A stretch of 64,000 nt of DNA from Alysiella filiformis. GTDB taxonomy: Bacteria; Pseudomonadota; Gammaproteobacteria; Burkholderiales; Neisseriaceae. Made by a program: the position numbers and the translations under genes. Positions 31,852 to 42,977 of the stretch are shown here, in pieces. Positions within the stretch are counted from its first letter, which is position 1, and every line of letters begins with the position of its first letter. Under the pieces are notes generated by a model. The model saw only the letters and a list, made by a program, of their open reading frames with translations, made no database searches and was not told the origin of the DNA. Where the stretch lies: assembly GCF_014054525.1 (NCBI RefSeq), contig NZ_CP059564.1:940357-1004356 (forward strand), read 5' to 3'.

Positions 31852-32514
31852 TCAATCTGACGAACACAGGCTCTGAAACCAATCCAAAACCTGCTGTACC
31901 GCCTGTTCAATCGTTAAATGGGTGGTGTCCAGCAAACGCGCATCGGGTAATTGGCGTAATGGGGCAACGCTGCGGCGGCGGTCGTTTTCATCACGCGCCA
32001 TGATGTCTGCCAAAATGCGTTCAAATTCAGGGCTTTGTGTGGCGATGTTCAGTTGTTTGGCGCGGCGTTCGGCGCGGATTTGTGGGGTGGCGGTTAAAAA
32101 TATTTTTAAGGCTGCCTGCGGAAACACCACCGAACCCATATCGCGCCCATCTGCCACCAAGCCGCGTTCGCCCAAAAAATCGCGTTGGCGTTGCAGCAAT
32201 GCTTGGCGCACCAAGGGCAGGGCGGCAATGGCACTTGCGCCCATGCCGATTTGTTCGCTGCGTATGCTTTGGCTCACATCGTTGCCTGCCAACAGAATTT
32301 GGCTGCCTGAAAATGCCACAGGCAAATGTGCCGCCAAATCGGCAACCGCCTGTTCATCTTGCCAAGCCACTTGCTGATTTTGGGCGTGCAGCGCGGTAAG
32401 GCGATACAATGCGCCCGAATCCAAATAATCCCAACCCAAAGCGTGTGCCACACGCGCGGCGATTGTGCCTTTTCCCGAGGCGGAGGGTCCATCTATGGCA
32501 ATGACTTTTTGCAT
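31852..32514 (-). CDS. cmk: Cytidylate kinase
   Basis: Phosphorylates CMP and dCMP. The P-loop is IDGPSASGKGTIAARVA near residue 6; DYLDSGALYRLTA near residue 30 and ADGRDMGSVVFPQA near residue 125 are diagnostic. 220 residues. Convergent with panC and divergent from rbfA. Confidence 0.95.
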   Translation of the reverse strand: MQKVIAIDGPSASGKGTIAARVAHALGWDYLDSGALYRLTALHAQNQQVAWQDEQAVADLAAHLPVAFSGSQILLAGNDVSQSIRSEQIGMGASAIAALPLVRQALLQRQRDFLGERGLVADGRDMGSVVFPQAALKIFLTATPQIRAERRAKQLNIATQSPEFERILADIMARDENDRRRSVAPLRQLPDARLLDTTHLTIEQAVQQVLDWFQSLCSSD

Positions 32515-32600
32515 GATTTTGCTTTCATTTTGGCTAAAATTAGGTGGATTTTAACACGTTGCACTATAATATCGTTCAAAATTTCAAACAGGAAAAAAAC

Positions 32601-32972
32601 ATGAAAAAACAACAACGCAATGGTTTTGCCCGCATAGACCGCGTCAAAGAACAAATCACGCGCGAATTGGCAGAACTGGTACGCACCAGCCTGAAAGACC
32701 CACGCGCAGGTTTCATCACCATCAATGATGTGGACGTGAGCCGCGATTACAGCCACGCCACCGTGCATTACACCGTGTTAAATGGCGACCGCGACAGCAG
32801 CGCAGCCGCTTTGGAACACGCCAAAGGTTTTTTACGCAGCGAATTGTCCAAGCAAATCAAATTGTTTCGCATTCCCGAATTGCATTTTCAATACGATGAA
32901 TCTTTGGAACGCGGTGTGCATTTGTCCAGCTTGATTGAGCAAGTTGCCAGCGAAAAACCGATTGAAGATTGA
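32601..32972 (+). CDS. rbfA: Ribosome-binding factor A
   Basis: A small KH-fold protein for 30S maturation, 123 residues. Features: FARIDRVKEQITRELAEL at the N-terminus, DPRAGFITINDVDVSRDYS near residue 40 and a C-terminal RIPELHFQYDES. Start set by CAGGAAAAAAAC before the ATG. In many bacteria rbfA is followed directly by truB; here truB lies 4.1 kb downstream, beyond thiN and two glycosyltransferases. Confidence 0.94.
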   Translation: MKKQQRNGFARIDRVKEQITRELAELVRTSLKDPRAGFITINDVDVSRDYSHATVHYTVLNGDRDSSAAALEHAKGFLRSELSKQIKLFRIPELHFQYDESLERGVHLSSLIEQVASEKPIED

Positions 32973-32991
32973 TTTCAGGCAGCCTGAAACG

Positions 32992-33648
32992 ATGAAAACG
33001 CTGATTTTTTGTGCAGGTGCGCCCAATCCCAATTTAAATACATTAAATCAACAACATGATTTGCTGGTGGGCGTGGACGCAGGCGCACAAACCCTGTGGC
33101 AACACGGACATTTGCCCGATTGGGCGATAGGCGATTTTGACAGCGCACCGCCACCACCGTGTCGCCACATTGTGCGTTTGCAGCCTGAAAAAAACGACAC
33201 CGATTTGGAATACGCTTTGCAACACATTTTGGCAAATTATGCTGCTGAAAAGATTGAAAAAATCATCATTTTGGGGGCATTGGGCGGTGGGCGGCTTGAC
33301 CATTTGCTTGCCAATGTTTATTTGGCGCACCAGCCGCGATTTGCCGATTTTGTGGCAAAATTTCACTTTGTGGAACAAGACAATAGCTTGCGTTTTTACC
33401 GTTCAGGCAGCCACACAATCCAACGCGAGGGCGACAAAAAATACCTGTCGTTTATCGGTTTAACCCCTTTGCGGCAGTTGAGTTTGCACAATGTGCGTTA
33501 TCCCTTGCAACAAGCCGATTTTGACGCGCCCATTGCATTGATAAGCAATGAATTTTTGTTAAACAGCATGACTTTTTCTTTACAAAATGGCACACTTGCC
33601 GTGATTCAATCGCGCGATGCTGCCACCAGCCTGAAAGCCACGCCATGA
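32992..33648 (+). CDS. thiN: Thiamine diphosphokinase
   Basis: Transfers pyrophosphate from ATP to thiamine. 218 residues. VGVDAGAQTLWQHG near residue 25, PDWAIGDFDSAPP near residue 40, EKNDTDLEYALQ near residue 65 and LGALGGGRLDHLLAN near residue 93 match the ThiN fold. The stop overlaps the next gene start (ATGA), so the two are translationally coupled. Confidence 0.9.
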   Translation: MKTLIFCAGAPNPNLNTLNQQHDLLVGVDAGAQTLWQHGHLPDWAIGDFDSAPPPPCRHIVRLQPEKNDTDLEYALQHILANYAAEKIEKIIILGALGGGRLDHLLANVYLAHQPRFADFVAKFHFVEQDNSLRFYRSGSHTIQREGDKKYLSFIGLTPLRQLSLHNVRYPLQQADFDAPIALISNEFLLNSMTFSLQNGTLAVIQSRDAATSLKATP

Positions 33649-34622
33649 ATTTCACGCCACAAGGCATCAACCACCGCCGCCTACACAAAATCAAATATTA
33701 TGCCAGCCGCGTTCATTTGAGCCTGTTGCCCCATGCGTGGCTGGCAAAATCGTTGGACAATGTGCTGGCAGAATACGCGCGGCTGCCTGAAACCGCCCAG
33801 CAACACATCGCCAAAAGGGTCAATTATTACAACAAATTAGATGGACAATTTGCCCTTTCAGGCAGCCTGAACACGGTGGGCGGCTTTAAAAAACGCGGTT
33901 TTTCGGCTTATTTTTATGATTTGGCGGATTATTTGCGCTATTTTCCTGCTGATTCGGTGTTTGCCCACGAATTTGGCGATGTGCGCGACATTGCAACGCA
34001 GCCCACTTTGGTCAAAAGCCGCCCTATTGCCGACAACAATCAAAATAACGTGATTTTGAAACTGGACAGCGTGCGCCATTTTTACATTTACCCCGATCCC
34101 TTTGATTATGCAGAAAAAAACGACAAACTGGTGTGGCGTGGCGCAGCGTTTGAATATCAGCCACACCGAATGCGTTTTGTGCAGCAATTTCATCATCATC
34201 AACAATGTGATATTGCTTGCATTCATCATTCATCGCAGGGCAAGCCGTGGCATGGCGCATTCATGAGTGTGCGCGACCAGTTGCGCCACAAATTCATTTT
34301 GAGCATAGAAGGCAACGATGTCGCCACCAATTTGAAGTGGATTATGGCGTCCAATTCGCTGTGTTTCATGACCACGCCCAAATACGAAACGTGGCTGATG
34401 GAAGGCTTGTTGCAGCCGAATGTGCATTATGTGCATTTGCAAGATGATTATGCCGATTTTGATGAAAAATTGCTTTATTATCAAAATAATCCTGCTGCCG
34501 CGCAAAAAATCATCGCCCATGCCCAAGCGTGGATGCAGCCGTTTTTTGATGAAAAACAAGAGTTAATCACGAATTTATTGGTGTTGAAAAAGTATTTTGA
34601 GCAGACCCAAACGGGTTTTTAA
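33645..34622 (+). CDS. Glycosyltransferase family 90 (CAP10-like)
   Basis: 325 residues, cytosolic or membrane-associated. The CAP10-type core is seen in FGDVRDIATQPTLVKSRP, KLVWRGAAFEY near residue 165, KFILSIEGNDVATNLKW near residue 222 and TWLMEGLLQPNVHYV near residue 248. Bacterial GT90 enzymes add sugars to lipopolysaccharide or capsule. It overlaps thiN by four bases and lies 32 bases before the polymerase-like gene, suggesting a joint surface-glycan role. It carries uptake sequences (near 33781 and 33858), unlike the gene after it. Confidence 0.82.
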   Translation: MNFTPQGINHRRLHKIKYYASRVHLSLLPHAWLAKSLDNVLAEYARLPETAQQHIAKRVNYYNKLDGQFALSGSLNTVGGFKKRGFSAYFYDLADYLRYFPADSVFAHEFGDVRDIATQPTLVKSRPIADNNQNNVILKLDSVRHFYIYPDPFDYAEKNDKLVWRGAAFEYQPHRMRFVQQFHHHQQCDIACIHHSSQGKPWHGAFMSVRDQLRHKFILSIEGNDVATNLKWIMASNSLCFMTTPKYETWLMEGLLQPNVHYVHLQDDYADFDEKLLYYQNNPAAAQKIIAHAQAWMQPFFDEKQELITNLLVLKKYFEQTQTGF

Positions 34623-34654
34623 TTGAATAATATCAATCAAGAAAGGATTTTTTT

Positions 34655-37063
<2,409 letters not shown>

Positions 37064-37092
37064 TTGACATTCAGGCAGCCTGAAAGCAAAAC

Positions 37093-38007
37093 ATGACCCC
37101 ACACAAACCCCAAAAACGCGCCCTAAATGGCGTTTTATTGCTGGACAAAGCCATAGGCGTGAGCAGCAACACCGCTTTGCAACAAGCCCGCCGCCTGTAT
37201 CGCGCCGAAAAAGCGGGGCATACGGGTGTGCTTGACCCTTTGGCAAGCGGCTTGTTGCCCGTGTGTTTTGGCGAAGCGACCAAATTCGCCCAATATTTGT
37301 TGGACGCAGACAAAGCCTACACCGCCACTTTGAAATTGGGCGAAGCCACCACCACAGGCGATGCCGAAGGCGAAATCATTGAAATTTCAAATCAAATTTT
37401 TGATGAAAATGCGTTTCAGGCAGCCTGCCTTGCGCTCACGGGCAAAATTCGCCAAGTGCCGCCCATGTTTTCCGCCCTAAAACACGAAGGCAAACCGCTT
37501 TACGAATACGCCCGCAAAGGCATCAGCATTGAACGCAAAGCGCGTGAAATTTGCATTTATCAAATTGATTTGCTTGAATTTGCTTTTCCCCAAGCCGTGA
37601 TTGATGTGCGTTGCAGCAAAGGCACATACATTCGCACTTTGTCGGAAGACATTGCCAAGCACATCGGCACGTTTGCCCATTTGACCGCGCTGCGCCGCAC
37701 GGCAACGGCTGGTTTCCACATCGCGCAAACGCACACGCTGGAAAAATTGACGGCTTTGAGTGAAATGGAACGCGATGCGCTGCTGTTGCCCTGCGATGTT
37801 TTGGTGCAACATCTGCCGCGCGTTGATTTGGACGATGAAACGGTGCAAAAATTGCGTTTTGGGCAACGCGCCACCTTTTCAGGCAGCCTGAACGCGCATT
37901 CGCCCATTCGGGCTTATGATTTGCGCCAGCAATTTGTGGGTTTGATTGAATATTTGCCCCAACAGCAGCAACTCAAATCCCTCCGTTTGATGAACACTTC
38001 GGTATAG
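37093..38007 (+). CDS. truB: tRNA pseudouridine(55) synthase
   Basis: Makes pseudouridine 55 in the tRNA T-loop. 304 residues. LNGVLLLDKAIGVSSN at the N-terminus, catalytic Asp in GHTGVLDPLASGLLP near residue 50, and CSKGTYIRTLSEDIA near residue 175. An uptake sequence in the C-terminal part encodes FSGSLN. It lies 29 bases after the polymerase-like gene. Confidence 0.95.
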   Translation: MTPHKPQKRALNGVLLLDKAIGVSSNTALQQARRLYRAEKAGHTGVLDPLASGLLPVCFGEATKFAQYLLDADKAYTATLKLGEATTTGDAEGEIIEISNQIFDENAFQAACLALTGKIRQVPPMFSALKHEGKPLYEYARKGISIERKAREICIYQIDLLEFAFPQAVIDVRCSKGTYIRTLSEDIAKHIGTFAHLTALRRTATAGFHIAQTHTLEKLTALSEMERDALLLPCDVLVQHLPRVDLDDETVQKLRFGQRATFSGSLNAHSPIRAYDLRQQFVGLIEYLPQQQQLKSLRLMNTSV

Positions 38008-38018
38008 GAAAATTCATT

Positions 38019-39836
38019 ATGGAACAGCAACTTACTTTTATTGGTGCAGATGGTTCGCCCCTGTTTTACCGCTACCGTCCTGCCGCGCAAGGCGACAACC
38101 AACGCGCCATTGTTTTGTTTCATCGCGGACACGAACATTCGCAACGCATGATGTTTGTGTATGAAGAATTGGGTTTGACCGATTTTGCCTGCTTTGCGTG
38201 GGACGCGCGTGGACACGGCAACAGCCAAGGCGAACGCGGCGACAGCCCCAGCATAGGCACTTCGGTTGCCGATGTGGATTGTTTCATCAAACACATTCAG
38301 CGCGAACACGGCATTGCCCCCGAAAACATTTGCGTGATTGCACAAAGCGTGGGGGCGGTGTTGGTTTCAGGCTGGCTGAACGATTATGCGCCCCGTATTC
38401 GTTGCGCGATTTTGGCATCGCCTGCTTTTAAAGTGAAACTGTATGTGCCATTGGCGCGACCTGCTTTGCGTTTGGCGTATGCTTTGCGCGGCAATTTTTT
38501 TGTGAACAGCTACGTCAAATCCCACTATTTGACCCACGACCCACAACGCCAGCAAAGCTACGACAACGACCCTCTCATTGCCCGAGCCATTTCGGTGCGG
38601 ATTTTGTTGGGATTGTACGATTTGTCGCAACGCATTGTGGCGAATGCCCATGCGATTACCACGCCCATTCAACTGCTGATTTCAGGCAGCGATTTTGTGG
38701 TACACCACGCGCCACAACACGATTTTTACAACAATTTGGGCAGCCACATCAAAGAACGCCATGTTTTTGAAGGTTTTTATCACGACACGTTGGGCGAACA
38801 CAATCGCGCCCAAGTGTTTGAAAAAATGCGTCAATTTATTGAGCAGCGTTTTGCCCAGCCTGTGCAAGTGGTTGATGTAACAAAAAATCATTTGGCAAGC
38901 CCCAGCCGTGTGTTGGCAGACAAATTGGCAATGCCCTTGTCGCCTTATTCTTGGCGTGGCGCGTATTGGGCGATACAGGGCGCGGTGATTCGTTTGGGGG
39001 CAAAATTCAGCTATGGCTTGCAAACGGGCGTGGTAACGGGCTTTGATTCAGGCAGCACTTTGGATTATGTTTACCGCAACCAAGCGCGTGGCGAAAACGC
39101 ATTTGGCGATTGGATAGACCGCATTTACTTAAATGCCGTAGGCTGGCGCGGCATACGCCAACGCAAGGCAAACATGGAACAAGCCATTCAACTGGCAAGC
39201 GAAAAACTCCGCGCCGCCAACAAAAAAGTGCATGTTTTGGACATTGCCGCAGGACACGGTCGCTACATTTTGGACGCATTTGCACATGGCGTTTTGCCCG
39301 ACAGCATTCGTTTGCGCGATTACAGCAGCCTGAATGTTCAGGCAGGCAAAAAAATGATTGAGGAACGCGGCTTGGCACACATCGCCACTTTTGAAGAGGC
39401 AGACGCTTTCAACCGCGATAATTACAAAAAATTGAAACCGCGTCCAACCTTGGGCATTGTGTCGGGTTTGCACGAATTGTTTGATGACAACGATTTGGTA
39501 TTGCAATCGCTCAAAGGCTTTGGCGAGGCAATCGCCAAGGGTGGCTATCTCATCTACACCAATCAGCCACACCACCCACAGCAGGAACTCATCGCGCGTG
39601 CGCTAACCAGCCACAAGGCAGGTCGCCCAAATTGGGTCATGCGCTGCCGCAGCCAGCAGGAAATTGACCAGTTGGTTGAGCTGGCAGGTTTCCGCAAAAT
39701 CCAGCAATGGATTGATGAAAATGGCATTTTTACCGTCAGCTTGGCGGTAAAAGGCGAAGAAATCGCCGCAGGCAGCCTGAATCATGCCCCCAATGAACAA
39801 TTTGTGAACAACAGCGATACCACGGTTAATTGGTAA
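38019..39836 (+). CDS. Alpha/beta hydrolase fused to SAM methyltransferase, YnbC-like
   Basis: 605 residues, two enzymes in one chain. The N-terminal half is a monoglyceride-lipase-like alpha/beta hydrolase: HRGHEHS near residue 35, WDARGHGNSQG near residue 65, and the nucleophile elbow IAQSVGAVL near residue 112. The C-terminal half from about 380 is a class I methyltransferase with VLDIAAGHGRYI near residue 410 and LGIVSGLHELFDDN near residue 480. The same fusion occurs in E. coli YnbC, whose operon also holds YnbA- and YnbD-type enzymes. The YnbD counterpart follows 50 bases downstream. The reaction is unknown; a lysophospholipid or unusual phospholipid substrate is inferred from the partners. 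Confidence 0.82.
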   Translation: MEQQLTFIGADGSPLFYRYRPAAQGDNQRAIVLFHRGHEHSQRMMFVYEELGLTDFACFAWDARGHGNSQGERGDSPSIGTSVADVDCFIKHIQREHGIAPENICVIAQSVGAVLVSGWLNDYAPRIRCAILASPAFKVKLYVPLARPALRLAYALRGNFFVNSYVKSHYLTHDPQRQQSYDNDPLIARAISVRILLGLYDLSQRIVANAHAITTPIQLLISGSDFVVHHAPQHDFYNNLGSHIKERHVFEGFYHDTLGEHNRAQVFEKMRQFIEQRFAQPVQVVDVTKNHLASPSRVLADKLAMPLSPYSWRGAYWAIQGAVIRLGAKFSYGLQTGVVTGFDSGSTLDYVYRNQARGENAFGDWIDRIYLNAVGWRGIRQRKANMEQAIQLASEKLRAANKKVHVLDIAAGHGRYILDAFAHGVLPDSIRLRDYSSLNVQAGKKMIEERGLAHIATFEEADAFNRDNYKKLKPRPTLGIVSGLHELFDDNDLVLQSLKGFGEAIAKGGYLIYTNQPHHPQQELIARALTSHKAGRPNWVMRCRSQQEIDQLVELAGFRKIQQWIDENGIFTVSLAVKGEEIAAGSLNHAPNEQFVNNSDTTVNW

Positions 39837-39886
39837 ACCGCATTCAGGCAGCCTGAAATCCCACAATAACATAATCATAATTAAAG

Positions 39887-41167
39887 ATGCGCTCCAATTC
39901 TTCCCCAACATTTGTTCATTCTGCCAAATTGTGTGCTTTTGTGGTGGTGTTTTTTTACGCCACTTATGGGCTGGCAAATTGGCTTTCCGCGTGGCGTGTG
40001 CCGCTTACCGAAATCACCTTTGCGTGGGAAGCCTACATACCTTTTATTGAAATCAGCATTGTGCCGTATTGGTCGCTGAATGTGCTGTATGTTTTGGCGA
40101 TTTTCCTGTGCCGCAACCACGATGAACAACGCCATTTGGTACGCCAACTTTTGGCGACACAATGTGTGGCGATTTTGTGTTTTGTGCTGTTTCCCCTACA
40201 AATGTCGTGGCAGAAACCGCCCACTTCGGGCATTTCAGGCAGCCTGTTTGCCACCGTTGCGCTGTTTGACGCGCCATACAATCAAGCCCCATCGTTGCAC
40301 ATCATGTTGGCGATGGTGGTGGGGGCATTTTATTGGCGGCGTTTTCAGGCAGCGTGGGCGCGAAAATTGACCGTCATTTGGTTCAGCCTAATCGGCATAT
40401 CGGTGCTGACCACTTGGCAACACCACTTTATTGACGTGCCAACAGGCATTTTTGTTGCCAGTTGGATAATGTGGTGGCTGCCTGAAAACGCCCAAGCCCC
40501 CCAATGGCATCGTCCCAACCCATTCAGCCACACACGCTATGCCGCCCTGTATTTATTTGGCGCGATGATTTTGCTGATTTTGGCAAATTTACTGTCGTGG
40601 TGGCTGCTGTGGGGCGTGGTATCGTGCTTGATAATGGCATTGATTTACGGCGTGTTTGGCGCAAACGCCTTTCAAAAACAAGCCAATGGCAAACACACCT
40701 TGGCAATGCGGATTTTGCTGTTGCCCTACCACATCATCGGCAGCGAAATCGCCAAATGGTGGACACGCCAACACCCACGCCATTTCATCACCCCAAAAAT
40801 TGAATTGGGCAGCCTGTTTGCCGCGCCACCGTGTCCAGCCGTATTGGATTTGAGTGCCGAATACCCCTATCCACACACCGTGGCACATTATGTGAATATC
40901 CCATGGTTGGATTTGGTTGCGCCCAGCGTTGCCGATTTGCGCCAAGCCGCCCAAACGCTCAACAGCCTGCACAATCAATACCGCAGCGTGTATGTGTGTT
41001 GCGCTTTGGGATACGAACGCAGCACCGCCGTGGTGGTGCTTTGGTTGGCAAAATACGGCGGCATGGAAAGCGTGGCAGCCGCCTATCAACACGTTGTGCG
41101 CCAGCGACCACAAGCACGCCTATCAGCCGAAACCCTGCGCCACCTAGAATGGGCTTACGCAGAGTAG
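39887..41167 (+). CDS. PAP2 / dual-specificity phosphatase fusion, YnbD-like
   Basis: 426 residues with about eight membrane helices. The PAP2 part has QAPSLHIMLAMVVG near residue 132 and WQHHFIDVPTGIF near residue 182, the second and third blocks of lipid phosphatases. The C-terminal part from about 320 is a DSP-type phosphatase with VCCALGYERSTAVV near residue 382. The usual His before the catalytic Cys is Cys here. The two-phosphatase layout is that of E. coli YnbD. It probably dephosphorylates a phosphatidyl-alcohol phosphate made by the YnbA-like enzyme, by analogy with PgsA and PgpB. Confidence 0.82.
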   Translation: MRSNSSPTFVHSAKLCAFVVVFFYATYGLANWLSAWRVPLTEITFAWEAYIPFIEISIVPYWSLNVLYVLAIFLCRNHDEQRHLVRQLLATQCVAILCFVLFPLQMSWQKPPTSGISGSLFATVALFDAPYNQAPSLHIMLAMVVGAFYWRRFQAAWARKLTVIWFSLIGISVLTTWQHHFIDVPTGIFVASWIMWWLPENAQAPQWHRPNPFSHTRYAALYLFGAMILLILANLLSWWLLWGVVSCLIMALIYGVFGANAFQKQANGKHTLAMRILLLPYHIIGSEIAKWWTRQHPRHFITPKIELGSLFAAPPCPAVLDLSAEYPYPHTVAHYVNIPWLDLVAPSVADLRQAAQTLNSLHNQYRSVYVCCALGYERSTAVVVLWLAKYGGMESVAAAYQHVVRQRPQARLSAETLRHLEWAYAE

Positions 41168-41271
41168 CCGAGCGGGCAACAGCACATGATTTTAAATTCA
41201 AACAACTAAATCAATTATGTTAAAATTCAGCCATATTATGGCAAGATTGACTTTGAAGGAGAATTTTGAAG

Positions 41272-42762
41272 ATGAAACATTTGATGATTGATTACGAAAA
41301 CATTCATCGCGCCAATGTGAACAACATTCCTGCCGATACCCACATTTGGCTGTTTATTGGTGCAAACCAAATTGCCCCATCAATAGAACAATTTGATTTT
41401 CTGTTTCAACATTTTGGCGCAGAACGGGTCAATATCATCAAAGTGTATTGGGCAGCCCCCAATGCCTTGGATTTTTGTTTGAGCTACCATTTGGGCAAAA
41501 TCATACAAAGCGACAAAGAAGCACAAGTGTGGATTTTATCGCGCGACCAAGGCTTTAACGTTTTGGTTAAACAAGTTTGCATGGAAGAAAAAAACAACAA
41601 AGTTGCCACCGCCATCAATTTGGCAGATGCGATTGAAAAAATCAACGCCTTCCACCAACCCCAAAACGCCCCCACCGACACGCCCCCTGTTGCCGAAACC
41701 CCCATTCAGGCAGCCGAATCTACCGAAAACCCAACAGAAGAACAAAACAATAAAGTGGTGGTGCATTTGAGCAGCGAACAGTTGAATCGCCAATATATGG
41801 CGCGTACCTTTGGGCTGTTGCGCGAAGCCGCCAAAAGCAATTTGCTGACTTTCAAACGCCGCGAGATTTTGGAAACCAATTTGGCGCGTCATTTCAAACA
41901 AAAAATTTGGCAAAATGCCCCCGAAATTGTGTGCGAAGACGCTGATTTGCAACAATATATTCATCAAGCCATCAACCGCAGCATTGAGCGCGGCTTTATT
42001 GTGGAAAACGAAAATGGCACTTTAACGTATTTGTTTGGCGATGATGATTTTGTGGCACACGCCCAACGCCATTATTTTGCCAATCCCGATGTTTTGCCGA
42101 AAAAAACTCATGCGGCTTTATCACAGTTGAAAACCATTGCGAATATGTGGAATTGCGTTCCTTTGGAAGAAACGGCACAAAATTGGTTACAAAAATTCCA
42201 AGAAAAACAATTACTTTGGGTGTGTGGTCAAAGCGTGAGCTATGTCAGCGAAAATGAAGCGCGTGATATGGAATTGAAAGCCCGCTTTTTGAGCCGTTTA
42301 AACAGCGAAATGGGTGTGAAATTTTCGCCCAACACGCAATCGGCTTTGAAAAAAGGCATACGCGAAAAAGCCGCCGAAGCTTTGGTAAGCCTGTCTGAAC
42401 AGGAAATTTACAAAATCGTTGCCAATTTAATCAACAGCAAGCGCGTGTTTGTGAATGGCGATGATTTGATGTGGGCAAGCCGCCCCGCACCCTCCAACCA
42501 TTACAACAATGGCAATGCCCCCAAAAAAAATTTTTACAACAAAAAAAACCAAGACCCCACCCGTGAATCGTGGGAACGGGTGTTGCACATGATGAAATCG
42601 CCCAATCGCCCCAGTTCGCTGATTGCTTTGCGGGCGCATTTAATCAACAGTTTGAGCAGCCTGAATCAAACCGAAAGCGACATTGACCGTTGGGTACGCA
42701 AATTGGTGGACGAAGGCTATGTGTTCATTGAAGCCGAATCGGGACGTGTGATTTATCGCTAA
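41272..42762 (+). CDS. PIN/NYN-like domain protein with winged-helix repeats
   Basis: 496 residues. The N-terminal 115 residues look like a NYN/PIN nuclease: MKHLMIDYENIH with acids D7 and E9, then D67 in NALDF and D92 in SRDQGFN. A Pro/Thr-rich linker follows. Two or more helical modules come next: one from about residue 165 (LLREAAKSNLLTFKRREIL) and one at the C-terminus (SPNRPSSLIALRAHLINSL...VDEGYVFIEAESG), which read like LOTUS/winged-helix RNA-binding units. Start at 41272, with AAGGAG nine bases before it. Two runs of eight A at 42523 and 42541 lie in the gene. The role is probably in RNA turnover; this is inference. Confidence 0.65.
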   Translation: MKHLMIDYENIHRANVNNIPADTHIWLFIGANQIAPSIEQFDFLFQHFGAERVNIIKVYWAAPNALDFCLSYHLGKIIQSDKEAQVWILSRDQGFNVLVKQVCMEEKNNKVATAINLADAIEKINAFHQPQNAPTDTPPVAETPIQAAESTENPTEEQNNKVVVHLSSEQLNRQYMARTFGLLREAAKSNLLTFKRREILETNLARHFKQKIWQNAPEIVCEDADLQQYIHQAINRSIERGFIVENENGTLTYLFGDDDFVAHAQRHYFANPDVLPKKTHAALSQLKTIANMWNCVPLEETAQNWLQKFQEKQLLWVCGQSVSYVSENEARDMELKARFLSRLNSEMGVKFSPNTQSALKKGIREKAAEALVSLSEQEIYKIVANLINSKRVFVNGDDLMWASRPAPSNHYNNGNAPKKNFYNKKNQDPTRESWERVLHMMKSPNRPSSLIALRAHLINSLSSLNQTESDIDRWVRKLVDEGYVFIEAESGRVIYR

Positions 42763-42779
42763 AATCGCATTTCAGGCAG

Positions 42780-42960
42780 CCTGCAATTTGTGTACACCCT
42801 CCCCCTATGCAAGGGGGAGGGTTGGGGTGGGGGTTAGAAAGCCAATGTACCACCCCCACCCTAACTATCCCCCATGAGCAGGGGACAGATTGCAGGCAGC
42901 CTGAAAACCCATTCATCATACAGGGGCGGAGTGTATCCGCCCTTTTTCCATTACCCCACA
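42780..42960. repeat. Palindromic repeat cluster (CCCTCCCCC type) before mscS
   Basis: ACCCTCCCCCTATGCAAGGG and CCACCCCCACCC segments form hairpins, framed by uptake sequences at 42771 and 42895, followed by GGGGCGGAGTGTATCCGCCC. A short relative lies at about 45508-45535. No gene. Confidence 0.6.
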
Positions 42961-42977
42961 TCAGGAACAATCAAACC

